This document shows, piece by piece, positions 33,639 to 41,408 of a DNA stretch of 41,408 nt. Source of the DNA: UBA1664 sp964531715 (GTDB lineage Bacteria; Pseudomonadota; Alphaproteobacteria; Micavibrionales; UBA1664). The first letter of the stretch is position 1; the number at the start of each line of letters is the position of its first letter. The notes under the pieces were generated by a model. It searched no databases. It saw nothing but the letters and a program-made list of their open reading frames with translations, and was not told where the DNA came from. The translations under genes were made by a program, and so were the position numbers. The stretch spans positions 1 through 41,408 of the forward strand of contig CAZHEE010000010.1 of the NCBI GenBank assembly GCA_964531715.1, written 5' to 3'.

Positions 33639-34262
33639 TTAGGCAACTTCAGTTTTGGAAATCGTTTGCTCGACTGCTTGGGGGTCGACCCAGCCGATAT
33701 TTCCATCTTGTCGCACATAGACCATATTAAGCCCGCCATTTTTCGAATTACGAAACATCATCGCATTATTGCCCGAGAGGTTTAGCCGCATGACCGCATC
33801 CGATACGGCCATTGTTTGTATATTCGTTGTCATTTCGGCAATGATGACCGGCTCATCCTGCGACTCGATTTCCTCATCTGTTAGATGATCGAGCTGTTCT
33901 GCCTGCAAAGAAGATTTGAACGCAAATTCGGCAACTTTCATAAATTCCGCTTGCTCCATCTGCTCATGATGGTCGCGCAATTTGCGTTTATAACGGCGAA
34001 GCTGCTTTGCGATTTTCTCTGCGGCCTCATCAAATGCGCCATAGGGGTCATGCGTTTTTGCCGTGGCCTGTACCTGAATATCCTTCCCCATGGTCAGGGA
34101 TATATAGGCCTTAATCAAACTTTTTGTCTCTTTTTCAATCGTAACAACAACATTGGTGGCACGCCCGAAATATTTCTCATTAATGGCTTCCAGCCTGTCC
34201 GTGATATGGGTTTCGAATGCTTCTCCGACATCAATGTGATGCCCGTGAACAGTAACTTTCAT
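33639..34262 (-). CDS. hpf: Long-form ribosome hibernation promoting factor
   Basis: A 207-residue long HPF. The N-terminal domain has MKVTVHGHHIDVGEAFETHI and YISLTMGKDIQVQATAKTHD with AFDEAAEKIAKQLRRYKRKL, which binds the decoding site. An acidic linker follows. The C-terminal dimerisation domain (about 150-207) has MTTNIQTMAVSDAVMRLNLS and MVYVRQDGNIGWVDPQ. It promotes 100S dimer formation in stationary phase. It follows rpoN after 151 bp that hold a dispersed repeat. Confidence 0.93.
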   Translation of the reverse strand: MKVTVHGHHIDVGEAFETHITDRLEAINEKYFGRATNVVVTIEKETKSLIKAYISLTMGKDIQVQATAKTHDPYGAFDEAAEKIAKQLRRYKRKLRDHHEQMEQAEFMKVAEFAFKSSLQAEQLDHLTDEEIESQDEPVIIAEMTTNIQTMAVSDAVMRLNLSGNNAMMFRNSKNGGLNMVYVRQDGNIGWVDPQAVEQTISKTEVA

Positions 34263-34381
34263 GGTTTTGCCTCCGTATAATTGATTATGATTGATAATAT
34301 AGTGATAATACTCATTTTTTCCAGTATCGCATAAAAAGTTTTAAGATATGGATAAGGAATTTGGAGAAATTAACTGGCCAG

Positions 34382-34402
34382 ACCCTGAAGCAAGTTCAGG
34401 GT
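34382..34402. repeat. Palindromic dispersed repeat between rpoN and hpf
   Basis: ACCCTGAA (34382-34389) and TTCAGGGT (34395-34402) form a perfect 8-bp stem. The sequence resembles the very common alphaproteobacterial repeat GTCATCCTGAACTTGATTCAGGATCT in family form. No T run follows, so termination is not implied. Confidence 0.6.
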
Positions 34403-34413
34403 GATGCAGCACT

Positions 34414-35802
34414 TTAAGTATGCTTTTTAAGCTTCCGTCGCTTGGAGGAGGCCGGAATATGCATCGCCTCACGATATTTCGCAACGGTGCGGCGGGCAAT
34501 CGCAATGCCTTCTGCCTTAAAAGCCTTTGTGATTGCATCATCAGAGAGAATTTTATTTTTATCCTCTGCCTCGATCATCGCCTTAATCTTCGCCTTTATC
34601 GCGCTTGCGGCAATGTCGCTCCCGCCATCGGAACTCCCCACGCCAGAGCCGAAGAAGAATTTGAGCGGGAAGAGCCCACGCGGCGTGCCGATGAATTTAT
34701 CAATTGTGATACGGCTGACCGTTGATTCATGAACGCCGATATCCTCGGCAATCTCGCGTAAAGTCAGCGGCTTCAGATATTCCACCCCGAACAGGAAAAA
34801 GCCCTCTTGCGTCTCTATAATCGAGGTCGCAACCTTAAGGATTGTCTGCGCCCTTTGGTCAAGTGCCTGCACCAGCCAATTTGCGGAATGAAGCTTGTCA
34901 TTCAGGAATTTTTTATCGGCCTTACCGACTGATTTCGTTTCAATCATTGCAACATAATCCTGATTAATCAGAACCTTGGGCAAGGTTTCATGATTAAGAT
35001 GCACTTTCCAGCCACCGCCCTCATGCTTGGCTCTGCGCTCCATCAAAATATCGGCAATTGCCGTTTGGGCAATCGTATAGTCGAAGCCTGATGAGGGTTT
35101 TGGGTTCAATGTGCGGATAAGGGCAATCATATCCTGCAGCTCGCCATCCGTGACATTGCACTGCGTTTGCAATATATCGAAATCCGCACTGGCGAGCTTA
35201 TCTAAATTATTTAAAAGCGTTTTGAAAGGCTCACTCATCACCTCTCGCTCTTCCAACTGTAATGCTAAACAATCCGTCAAGTCATTGGCGAAAATGCCCG
35301 TCGGGTCAAAATGCCTTAGTTTTTTCAGTAGAGCCTCAATGCGTTCTTCCGAGCATCCTAAAGATTGCGCATGTTCAGCCACCGAACCGCGGAGATAGCC
35401 GCTTTCATCCAACCGATCCACCAACAACGCCGCAATCATCTTGTCCCTCGCATCTTTGATGGAAACATTCACTTGCTCCATCAAATGGGTGCGCAGGTCA
35501 CCCTTTGCCGCAACGGTGTTTTCAATGGCATTAATCGGGTCATTGAATTGCATAGAACCGCCACTGCCTTGATAGGCAGAACTTCCTGCATCGAAAACCT
35601 CGTTATTCTCATGAGGCTCAGGCGTATCGGTTTCCTCACGCTTTTCATCTTGCTCAAGGAACGGATTATGTTCCAATTCCTGTTCAAGATGCGCCTGCAA
35701 ATCCAGATTATTCATTTGCAACATGGCAATGGCATCGCGCAACTGCGGCGTCATGACCAGCTGCTGAGTCTGCTTCAAATCCAGTTTGATTTCATATGCC
35801 AT
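34414..35802 (-). CDS. rpoN: RNA polymerase sigma-54 factor
   Basis: A 462-residue sigma-54. Region I is LDLKQTQQLVMTPQLRDAIA, LQAHLEQELEHNPFLEQ; region II is acidic. The core-binding domain and a helix-turn-helix (LTLREIAEDIGVHESTVSRI) follow. The RpoN box ARRTVAKYREAMHIPASS sits at the end, complete with a basic tail. It transcribes -24/-12 promoters with enhancer-binding activators. Hpf downstream is the usual neighbour. Confidence 0.95.
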   Translation of the reverse strand: MAYEIKLDLKQTQQLVMTPQLRDAIAMLQMNNLDLQAHLEQELEHNPFLEQDEKREETDTPEPHENNEVFDAGSSAYQGSGGSMQFNDPINAIENTVAAKGDLRTHLMEQVNVSIKDARDKMIAALLVDRLDESGYLRGSVAEHAQSLGCSEERIEALLKKLRHFDPTGIFANDLTDCLALQLEEREVMSEPFKTLLNNLDKLASADFDILQTQCNVTDGELQDMIALIRTLNPKPSSGFDYTIAQTAIADILMERRAKHEGGGWKVHLNHETLPKVLINQDYVAMIETKSVGKADKKFLNDKLHSANWLVQALDQRAQTILKVATSIIETQEGFFLFGVEYLKPLTLREIAEDIGVHESTVSRITIDKFIGTPRGLFPLKFFFGSGVGSSDGGSDIAASAIKAKIKAMIEAEDKNKILSDDAITKAFKAEGIAIARRTVAKYREAMHIPASSKRRKLKKHT

Positions 35803-35864
35803 GACTTAAGAATAGCATGTTTTTCACGGGAAGCACTATAGGGCGCAAGTTAATGTAGTATCAT

Positions 35865-37055
35865 TTATTCAAGAGGCTCTAATTGAACCTCGATTACTCT
35901 TTTCGTGGATATGTTCGCTATGAAGAACAGACAAACAGCAAAAAATGTGAAAGCGATATAAAGCGGACTGAGTTTAAATAATAAAGGTATAGCGAGAATA
36001 ATTCCGATGACTCGTCCGATACCAAGCAGGATTTCCTGCGCGCTCAAGCATGATAATGATTGATTATCATACCATTGTGCCGATAAGCCGACTTGCCGGA
36101 AATGATTGCCGAATGCCCATGCCAACATTGTTATAATAATTGTAATCATAGAGACATCATAAAACCAAGGAACAATCCCAATTATGAACACGAAGCCGCT
36201 AAGCCTTAGGTCAGCGCCATTATTATGATTAGTCAGTCGCCCTGCATAACCCGAAATAACGCATTTCAATAATATTGTAATTGCCAAAATTATTCCCGTT
36301 ATCGCAACTTCATAGCCGTTTTTAAGCAACCATATGGGCCATAAAGTACAATATGGGATTTCCAATATGCCCGATAGGACTGTATTGAAAGCCCGCTTAG
36401 GTTTTGAAGAAATAACATTCTTAATAGTGTCAATTTGGTGCTTATTAATTGATATGCATGCTGATTCCTTAGATAAATTTAGACATGAGACTGCCTTTAG
36501 CATCTGAACAATACTGATGAAACATAATATACTTCCTATAAGCGAAGAATGAAAAAGCGGGATAGTATAGACCGCGCATGCAGTGGCCGCGATAGTTCCA
36601 AGCAAACCCCCTATGGCTATACCGTTTAAGGCAACGGATACTTCATTGCCTTTATTATTAAGGCTTGCCCGTTTCGTCATAAAGATATGAAATAAAAGCC
36701 AAAATGCCGTTGTTGAAAAACTATAAAGAATGGCTCTTATAAAATAATTCTCTAATCCGATCATTAACCCAAAGACTGGTATGATCGTCATAATCAAAAG
36801 CATCCGCGACCATGTTTGATAGGATAATTTTTGATATAGATAAAAACCAAGCGGCATGATTATCATGCCTATCATGATTGCTTCACACAAAAAGAAAGCC
36901 GTTGCAGTCCCCTGTGAAAGGCCGCTTAAATCAATTAAATATGATAGCCCGATTAAAGTACAACCGAATATACCAAGTATATTCGCCTGACAAAACCATC
37001 CGAAATGCGGAAGGCTCAAAGGCTTAATATAGGCTTGATAAATATAATCTTTCAT
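35865..37055 (-). CDS. MFS-like multi-pass transporter
   Basis: A 396-residue protein with about 11-12 hydrophobic segments and a loop in the middle (residues 190-215). I see no signature that names a substrate. The layout, with a pair of six-helix halves, fits a Major Facilitator Superfamily permease. It is AT-rich relative to the genes around it, suggesting possible transfer. It is on the same strand as the flavoprotein 80 bp upstream but need not be functionally linked. Confidence 0.6.
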   Translation of the reverse strand: MKDYIYQAYIKPLSLPHFGWFCQANILGIFGCTLIGLSYLIDLSGLSQGTATAFFLCEAIMIGMIIMPLGFYLYQKLSYQTWSRMLLIMTIIPVFGLMIGLENYFIRAILYSFSTTAFWLLFHIFMTKRASLNNKGNEVSVALNGIAIGGLLGTIAATACAVYTIPLFHSSLIGSILCFISIVQMLKAVSCLNLSKESACISINKHQIDTIKNVISSKPKRAFNTVLSGILEIPYCTLWPIWLLKNGYEVAITGIILAITILLKCVISGYAGRLTNHNNGADLRLSGFVFIIGIVPWFYDVSMITIIITMLAWAFGNHFRQVGLSAQWYDNQSLSCLSAQEILLGIGRVIGIILAIPLLFKLSPLYIAFTFFAVCLFFIANISTKRVIEVQLEPLE

Positions 37056-37135
37056 ACGCGATAAATCTGGTTTTTATTTATCATAGCAATGAAAGTTTAA
37101 AATCGCTTAAAGATTAGAATGTAATAGAGCTTAAA

Positions 37136-38500
37136 TTATAAAGGCAGTTTTTGTAAAAGCCGAATAATCTTCTTCGTTTTACTGCTAAACAGCTGACCTT
37201 TATACCATTCACCTGCGATGGACTTATTGACATCCGATACTGTCGGGTAAGGCAGGATAAGCCCGGCAACATCTTTCATTTTCATGCCCTTCGTGATAGC
37301 CAGCGACCAAAGGGGGAGCATCTCCCCCGCATTCTCGGCAACAATCGACACGCCGAGTATTTTACCGTTCATGCGCCCGATGATTTTAATCAGGCCTTGA
37401 GTGACCCCTTCGGTCACGGCGCGATCATTACCGCTGATATCTTTTGATAGAATGCGGATATTATCCTGACCATGAGCTTCAATCGCTTGTGTTTCCGTCA
37501 TGCCGATATGGGCAAGCTCTGGCGCGGTATACGTCACCCAAGGCAAGGCCTTATAATCCACTTTCGCCGGCAGTTTGAAACAAATATTGCGAATAACTAT
37601 GCCTGCCTGATAGCCTGCAACATGTGTGAATTGAGGGCTGTCCTTCAAAATATCACCGATCGCATAAATATGATGGTGATTGGTGCGTAGGCGTTTATCA
37701 ACGATAATGCCGCCACTATCATGCTTGATGCCTGCCTTATCAAGGTGAAGTCCATCGGTGTTAGGTTTCCGCCCTGTTGCCACCAGAATATGGCTCGCCT
37801 CTATTATATCATTCTTAAGATGGATTTTATGTGTTTGACCATGCGCGATTTTTGTAATTTCCGCATGCTCATAGAGGGCAATACCGTCTTTAAGAAGTTG
37901 TTCCCTGACAATCTCAACACAATCACGGTCATCTTTAGACAGTATCTCCCCTTTTGTGATGAGAGAGACCTTGCAACCGAGTTTGACATGTGCCTGCGCC
38001 AACTCAACGCCGATTGGACCGCCGCCGATAATTGCCAGATGTTGCGGTTTTTCACCTAAATTAAAAATAGTTTCATTGGTAAGAATTCTGCGCTCATTAA
38101 TCCCCTTTATCGGCGGAATAAATGCGCGGGAGCCTGCGGCAATCACGATATAACGCGCTTGAATTTTCTGCCCGTCTGCCGTCTCCACCGTTTTCTTATC
38201 AATAAAATAAGCCGGTTGGCGGATGACCGTACACCCTAATTCCTCAAATCGTTCTTGGGAATCGTGCGGTGCGATTTGGGCAATGGCGTTTCGCACATGG
38301 TTGTGCGCTTGCCTGAATGTCGCGCCCTTTTTTGCCATTGAGAGTAAAGCCTTTGATGGTACGCATCCTGTATTCAGGCAGTCGCCACCCATTTCACCTT
38401 TTTCAATTAAAACAACTGATAGCCCGAGTTGAGCTGCGCCCGCCGCAACCGATAAACCACCTGAGCCTGCGCCGATAATGCAAATATCCGTTTTAATCAT
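37136..38500 (-). CDS. MerA/Lpd-like FAD-dependent disulfide oxidoreductase
   Basis: A 454-residue flavoprotein of the pyridine-nucleotide disulfide oxidoreductase family. FAD site IIGAGSGGLSVAAGAAQLG; redox cysteines in GGDCLNTGCVPSKALL (Cys 41 and 46); NAD site IIGGGPIGVELAQAHVKLG; second FAD site ATGRKPNTDGL and YAIGDI. It lacks the N-terminal heavy-metal domain and the vicinal C-terminal cysteines of mercuric reductase, and the His-Glu pair of Lpd is replaced by YPTVSDVNKS. It is of the kind paired with TVP38 proteins. The gene overlaps the TVP38 gene by 4 bp. Confidence 0.88.
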   Translation of the reverse strand: MIKTDICIIGAGSGGLSVAAGAAQLGLSVVLIEKGEMGGDCLNTGCVPSKALLSMAKKGATFRQAHNHVRNAIAQIAPHDSQERFEELGCTVIRQPAYFIDKKTVETADGQKIQARYIVIAAGSRAFIPPIKGINERRILTNETIFNLGEKPQHLAIIGGGPIGVELAQAHVKLGCKVSLITKGEILSKDDRDCVEIVREQLLKDGIALYEHAEITKIAHGQTHKIHLKNDIIEASHILVATGRKPNTDGLHLDKAGIKHDSGGIIVDKRLRTNHHHIYAIGDILKDSPQFTHVAGYQAGIVIRNICFKLPAKVDYKALPWVTYTAPELAHIGMTETQAIEAHGQDNIRILSKDISGNDRAVTEGVTQGLIKIIGRMNGKILGVSIVAENAGEMLPLWSLAITKGMKMKDVAGLILPYPTVSDVNKSIAGEWYKGQLFSSKTKKIIRLLQKLPL

Positions 38501-39183
38501 GAGGATGCACCTTTCCTGTTTCTATAAAGTTTATGCAGGCGCGGCAGCATGGCGATCACACCCAAAAGTGCGACTGATAAAATCAAATCACGCGAAATTA
38601 AGTCGGTCGGATTGTCGACTTCTCCCAGTGACCGTCCGACATTCACATAGATGGCAGTGCCGGGCAAAATACCCAGGGCTGTTGTCCAGATATAGGTGCG
38701 TGTCTTTACATTAAAAAGGGCAGGCACAATATTTACCAAGAAGAAAGGAAAAAGCGGCACAAGCCTTAAGAATAACAGGTATGAGGCGGCATTATCCTGC
38801 ATATCATCCTCAACTTTTTTGTAAATTTTGCCTGCTTTTGCTCTTAAAATCTCACCGAAAGATGATTTTGCAATCATGAAAATAATCGTTGCGCCGCCTG
38901 TTGCGGCAATGACAACGATAAACGTGCCGAGCATCCAACCGAAGAGCAACCCTGCCGCCAAGGTCATAAATGTTGCAAAAGGTAGGGACAAGGCAACAAT
39001 CGCGATATAAGCCAAGCCAAACATTAAAGCCGCCAAAATAATATTATTATCAATAAAAGCCTGCAGCGTATCGCGGGCGGAAAGCAAACTCTCAGTGTTC
39101 AAATAACCGGATAATCCGCTTATCCAAAATGCGGCAATTGAAATGATTATAAAAATAAGAGGCAGCGTTTTTTTCCATGCCAT
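38497..39183 (-). CDS. TVP38/TMEM64 family (VTT-domain) membrane protein
   Basis: A 228-residue membrane protein of the SNARE-associated/DedA-like fold. Visible marks are GWMLGTFIVVIAATGGATII, a cytoplasmic SSFGEILRAKAGKIYKKVED, LRLVPLFPFFLVNIVPALF and TYIWTTALGILPGTAIYVNVG. The pairing with a MerA-like flavoprotein is frequent in bacteria, though its role is unsettled; lipid scrambling or membrane redox functions have been suggested. It starts 51 bp from the divergent lptG. Confidence 0.88.
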   Translation of the reverse strand: MAWKKTLPLIFIIISIAAFWISGLSGYLNTESLLSARDTLQAFIDNNIILAALMFGLAYIAIVALSLPFATFMTLAAGLLFGWMLGTFIVVIAATGGATIIFMIAKSSFGEILRAKAGKIYKKVEDDMQDNAASYLLFLRLVPLFPFFLVNIVPALFNVKTRTYIWTTALGILPGTAIYVNVGRSLGEVDNPTDLISRDLILSVALLGVIAMLPRLHKLYRNRKGASS

Positions 39184-39234
39184 GCTTACAATTCCTTTTC
39201 ATCAGCGGTCATTATCTATAATCTATATTACATT

Positions 39235-40329
39235 ATGGCACAGTTAAGCCCCTTATGCTTTCGCTATCTATCGCGTGAATTTTTGAAAAAATTCGGGCTG
39301 TTTTTTTGCATACTCATGGGAATTGTCTATCTGTTTGATATGATAGAGTTGACCCGTCGTGCATCCGATGACGATGTTGGATTGGGGCAGCTTCTCCTCA
39401 TGGCTCTTTACAAAGCGCCTGAGGTTGGACAGCAAATTTTGCCTTTTATTACCTTATTTGCGGCATTAGCCACTTTTCGAAGCCTGACTGAACGGCGGGA
39501 ACTGGTCTGTATTCGTGCCGCAGGGCTTTCGGCGTGGCAGTTTCTACTGCCTATTTTGACAACGACTTTTTTCATGAGCCTGATTTACATTACAATTCTA
39601 CATCCGCTTTCCGCCGCCTCGATGGAACGCTATCAGGTTCTTGAAAATCTCTATTTTGGCGATGGCACGAAAACCATCTCGGTTTTTGAAGACGGGTTAT
39701 GGATCAGGCAAGAAGATGACACAGGTAATTTCATCCTGAAAGCCCGCGATTTGGACGTTGAAAACTGGGTTTTTGATGATATCAGCGTATTTTTTTTTGA
39801 TGGTGACAATAACCATATTCAGCGCGTTGACGCCGATGAGGCCACGCTCAAACCCGGCGAATGGAATTTTAACAATGTCTCTGTTCACCAAAGCAATGCT
39901 GCGCCGCGCAGTATGGGCTCGCTCCGCCTTGGCACGACCATGACCTCACGAACAATTATTGAGAGTTTTTCTGACCCTGAAACAATATCCTTTTGGCGAT
40001 TGCCCTATTTCATAAAATCGATTCAGCAAACAGGCTTTGATACGCGCGAAATCCGTGCCTATTACCAAGGCTTGCTGGTTCAACCACTTATGTTGGTGGC
40101 CATGATATTAATGGCGGCGGCTATAGGGCTTAAAACGTCAAGAACGGGAAAACTCTTGCCGATTGTCGTGCTCGGGATTGGATTTGGTTTTTTGGCTTTT
40201 TTCATGAGTGGGTTTTTAAGGGCGCTTGCACTCGGTGATGAAATTCCGCTTATCATGGGTGTTTGGGCGCCGCCGATTATCATCTTGCTCAGCGGTGCGA
40301 CATTTCTAGCGCAATTGGAAGACGGGTAG
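39235..40329 (+). CDS. lptG: LPS export permease LptG
   Basis: A 364-residue YjgP/YjgQ family permease of the Lpt machinery, which moves lipopolysaccharide to the outer membrane. Three membrane helices at the N-terminus (CILMGIVYLFDMIELTRR, QQILPFITLFAALATF), a periplasmic beta-jellyroll of about 150 residues, and three at the C-terminus. SDPETISFWRLPYFI and the final membrane block point to LptG rather than LptF. LptF, often adjacent, is not here. MlaA follows 116 bp later. Confidence 0.9.
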   Translation: MAQLSPLCFRYLSREFLKKFGLFFCILMGIVYLFDMIELTRRASDDDVGLGQLLLMALYKAPEVGQQILPFITLFAALATFRSLTERRELVCIRAAGLSAWQFLLPILTTTFFMSLIYITILHPLSAASMERYQVLENLYFGDGTKTISVFEDGLWIRQEDDTGNFILKARDLDVENWVFDDISVFFFDGDNNHIQRVDADEATLKPGEWNFNNVSVHQSNAAPRSMGSLRLGTTMTSRTIIESFSDPETISFWRLPYFIKSIQQTGFDTREIRAYYQGLLVQPLMLVAMILMAAAIGLKTSRTGKLLPIVVLGIGFGFLAFFMSGFLRALALGDEIPLIMGVWAPPIIILLSGATFLAQLEDG

Positions 40330-40445
40330 TGAAAGCAATCTTGGTATTAATGTTTCTTTAGGACACGTGACACTAAAATAAGTCATTGTTTCTTTTCAAA
40401 AGATAAATTATTACTAAAGAGTTCGAATTTTATAAGGAATTACCA

Positions 40446-41201
40446 ATGGTGTTGCGTACAAAACAGGCTTTTCTGACATTGACTTTGCTTTCGACTTTGA
40501 TGATAAGCGCATGCGCATCATCACGGGCGGATGCCGAATATGGTGATGTTTATGACCCTTGGGAGCCTTATAACAGGGCGGTTTTTGCGTTTAATGACGG
40601 GCTTGATGCTGTGGTTCTCAATCCTGTGACTGATGTTTACCGTTTTGTCGTACCGGATGCCTTTCGTGGCGCAATTACAAATTTTTTGAATAATCTTAAG
40701 CATCCGCTCTATGCCATCAATGATGTCTTACAAGGGGATTTTGAAGGCGCAGGCGTTGCAACGCAACGTTTTGTGTTTAACACATTTACGGGTTTCGGCG
40801 GTGTATTGGATACGGCCTCATGGGAAGGTATCACTTACGAGCCTGAAGATTTCGGCCAGACGCTCGCCGTTTGGGGGCTTGAGCCCGGCCCTTACTTCGT
40901 CTTGCCACTTTTGGGGCCGTCTTCGGTGCGTGATACATTTGGTATCGCGGGCGATATGGCACTTGACCCTGTGAATTGGTATCTTTGGGAAGAGCATAAG
41001 GATGACCTTGCCACTGGCCTGACTGTTGCAGGTGTCCTATCCACGAAGGATCAGTTTATTGACCTTCAACGTGACCTAAAGGCCGATAGCCTTGATTACT
41101 ACGCCGCGGCGCGAAGCGTCTGGATGCAACGCCGTAACGCATTGATTACTGATGGCGATATGAGCGAAAGCTATGCTGTAGAGTATGATGCCTATAAATA
41201 A
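40446..41201 (+). CDS. mlaA: Outer-membrane lipoprotein MlaA (VacJ)
   Basis: A 251-residue lipoprotein. The lipobox TLMISAC puts the acylated cysteine at about 23. The mature protein has YDPWEPYNRAVFAFNDGLDA, then FNTFTGFGGVLDTASWEG, EDFGQTLAVWGLEPGPYFVL and PLLGPSSVRDTFG. These are classic MlaA motifs. It removes phospholipids from the outer leaflet together with MlaBCDEF. TAAGGA precedes the start. The rest of the Mla system is not in the window. Confidence 0.96.
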   Translation: MVLRTKQAFLTLTLLSTLMISACASSRADAEYGDVYDPWEPYNRAVFAFNDGLDAVVLNPVTDVYRFVVPDAFRGAITNFLNNLKHPLYAINDVLQGDFEGAGVATQRFVFNTFTGFGGVLDTASWEGITYEPEDFGQTLAVWGLEPGPYFVLPLLGPSSVRDTFGIAGDMALDPVNWYLWEEHKDDLATGLTVAGVLSTKDQFIDLQRDLKADSLDYYAAARSVWMQRRNALITDGDMSESYAVEYDAYK

Positions 41202-41214
41202 GAAAGACTAAAAT

Positions 41215-41334
41215 ATGCCTCTCGATGATTTGCATAAGCGAAAGCGGAAAAAGAACTATGCGATTTTGGCTATCTTGTTTGCCTTTATCGCACTGTTATG
41301 GGCAGTCACGATGATTAAAGTCGGCTCGCTTTAA
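41215..41334 (+). CDS. CoxF-like 39-residue membrane protein
   Basis: A small gene: MPLDDLHKRKRKKNYAILAI, then LFAFIALLWAVTMIKVGSL. It has a basic N-terminus and one membrane helix, ending VTMIKVG. Small proteins of this type lie between ctaB and ctaG in alphaproteobacterial cytochrome oxidase operons. Cta genes are not visible in the window and could lie just to the right. It begins 13 bp after mlaA, so translation from the same mRNA is likely. Confidence 0.6.
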   Translation: MPLDDLHKRKRKKNYAILAILFAFIALLWAVTMIKVGSL

Positions 41335-41370
41335 TTTTCGTAATTATAGTTAGTAAATTCTTATTAGAAA

Positions 41371-41408
41371 GCGTCATTGCGAGGGAGCCCCCTGCCTTCG
41401 CAGAGGGC
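41371..41408. repeat. Start of a dispersed palindromic repeat at the window end
   Basis: GCGTCATTGCGAGGGAG opens the known type of dispersed repeat that begins GTCATTGCGAG. The minus strand of the pheST element also opens CGTCATTGC. It is cut off by the end of the window. Confidence 0.65.

Noticed and set aside
34382..34402. Terminator for rpoN
   Set aside because: Perfect stem, but no T run follows on the minus strand and the sequence fits a dispersed repeat.
36420..36480. A frameshift or domain fusion in the MFS-like protein loop
   Set aside because: The reading frame is continuous and the loop fits the normal central cytoplasmic loop.

Overview
The window looks like a chromosomal piece of an alphaproteobacterium with moderate to low GC. 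Supporting gene sets are plsY-dprA-topA, DUF4164-zapA, ftsE/ftsX with a divergent MJ0042 zinc-ribbon gene, rpoN with a long hpf, the alphaproteobacterial SspB, rplQ with a long C-terminal tail, and the HAD-ECH order of the beta-oxidation fusion. A Micavibrionales- or Rhodospirillales-like host would fit, but this is inference; no rRNA gene is present. I saw no rRNA, tRNA or CRISPR array.

Layout: (1) 1-268 holds scraps of three unrelated mobile-element proteins. (2) 269-7264: a TrbM/TraL-like conjugation-associated secreted protein and a fadN-type beta-oxidation enzyme (minus strand), then divergently icmT-yggS-ubiH-like-CDF-glucokinase. The icmT gene is an isolated member of the Dot/Icm (type IVB) family. 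(3) 7268-10559: a bidirectional terminator, the rpoA operon (rpsM-rpsK-rpoA-rplQ) with its own promoter and no adk/secY upstream, and a DUF1761 protein. (4) 10659-15813: dnaN, rpmG (short), pheT and pheS, with a palindromic repeat between pheS and pheT. (5) 15971-22789: trxA, topA (interrupted by 66 N), dprA, plsY, a REP-like repeat, a plasmid-type HTH/coiled-coil gene, pyrB and a small prepilin peptidase. pyrC is not here. (6) 22854-29223: sspB, an alpha/beta hydrolase, a lytic transglycosylase, an acyl-CoA dehydrogenase and rnr. (7) 29212-32152: a hypothetical gene with a strong promoter, a likely 6S RNA, zapA, a DUF4164-like protein, ftsX and ftsE. (8) 32219-35802: zinc-ribbon protein, a 45-residue lipoprotein, a TlpA-like thioredoxin, hpf and rpoN. 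(9) 35865-41408: MFS-like transporter, a MerA-like flavoprotein with a TVP38 membrane partner, lptG, mlaA, a 39-residue CoxF-like protein, and the start of a dispersed repeat.

Most genes are housekeeping: transcription and translation, replication and topology, division (ZapA, FtsEX), envelope (LptG, MlaA, PlsY), proteolysis control, ribosome hibernation and fatty-acid oxidation. The least ordinary part is the left end, where fadN lies between two genes of conjugation or type IVB secretion character, next to mobile-element debris. I found no complete new multigene system. Technical points are a mis-sized gap in topA, a probable frame problem at the 3' end of rnr, and several genes or RNAs that a length cut-off would miss (rpmG, the small lipoprotein, the CoxF-like protein, 6S RNA).
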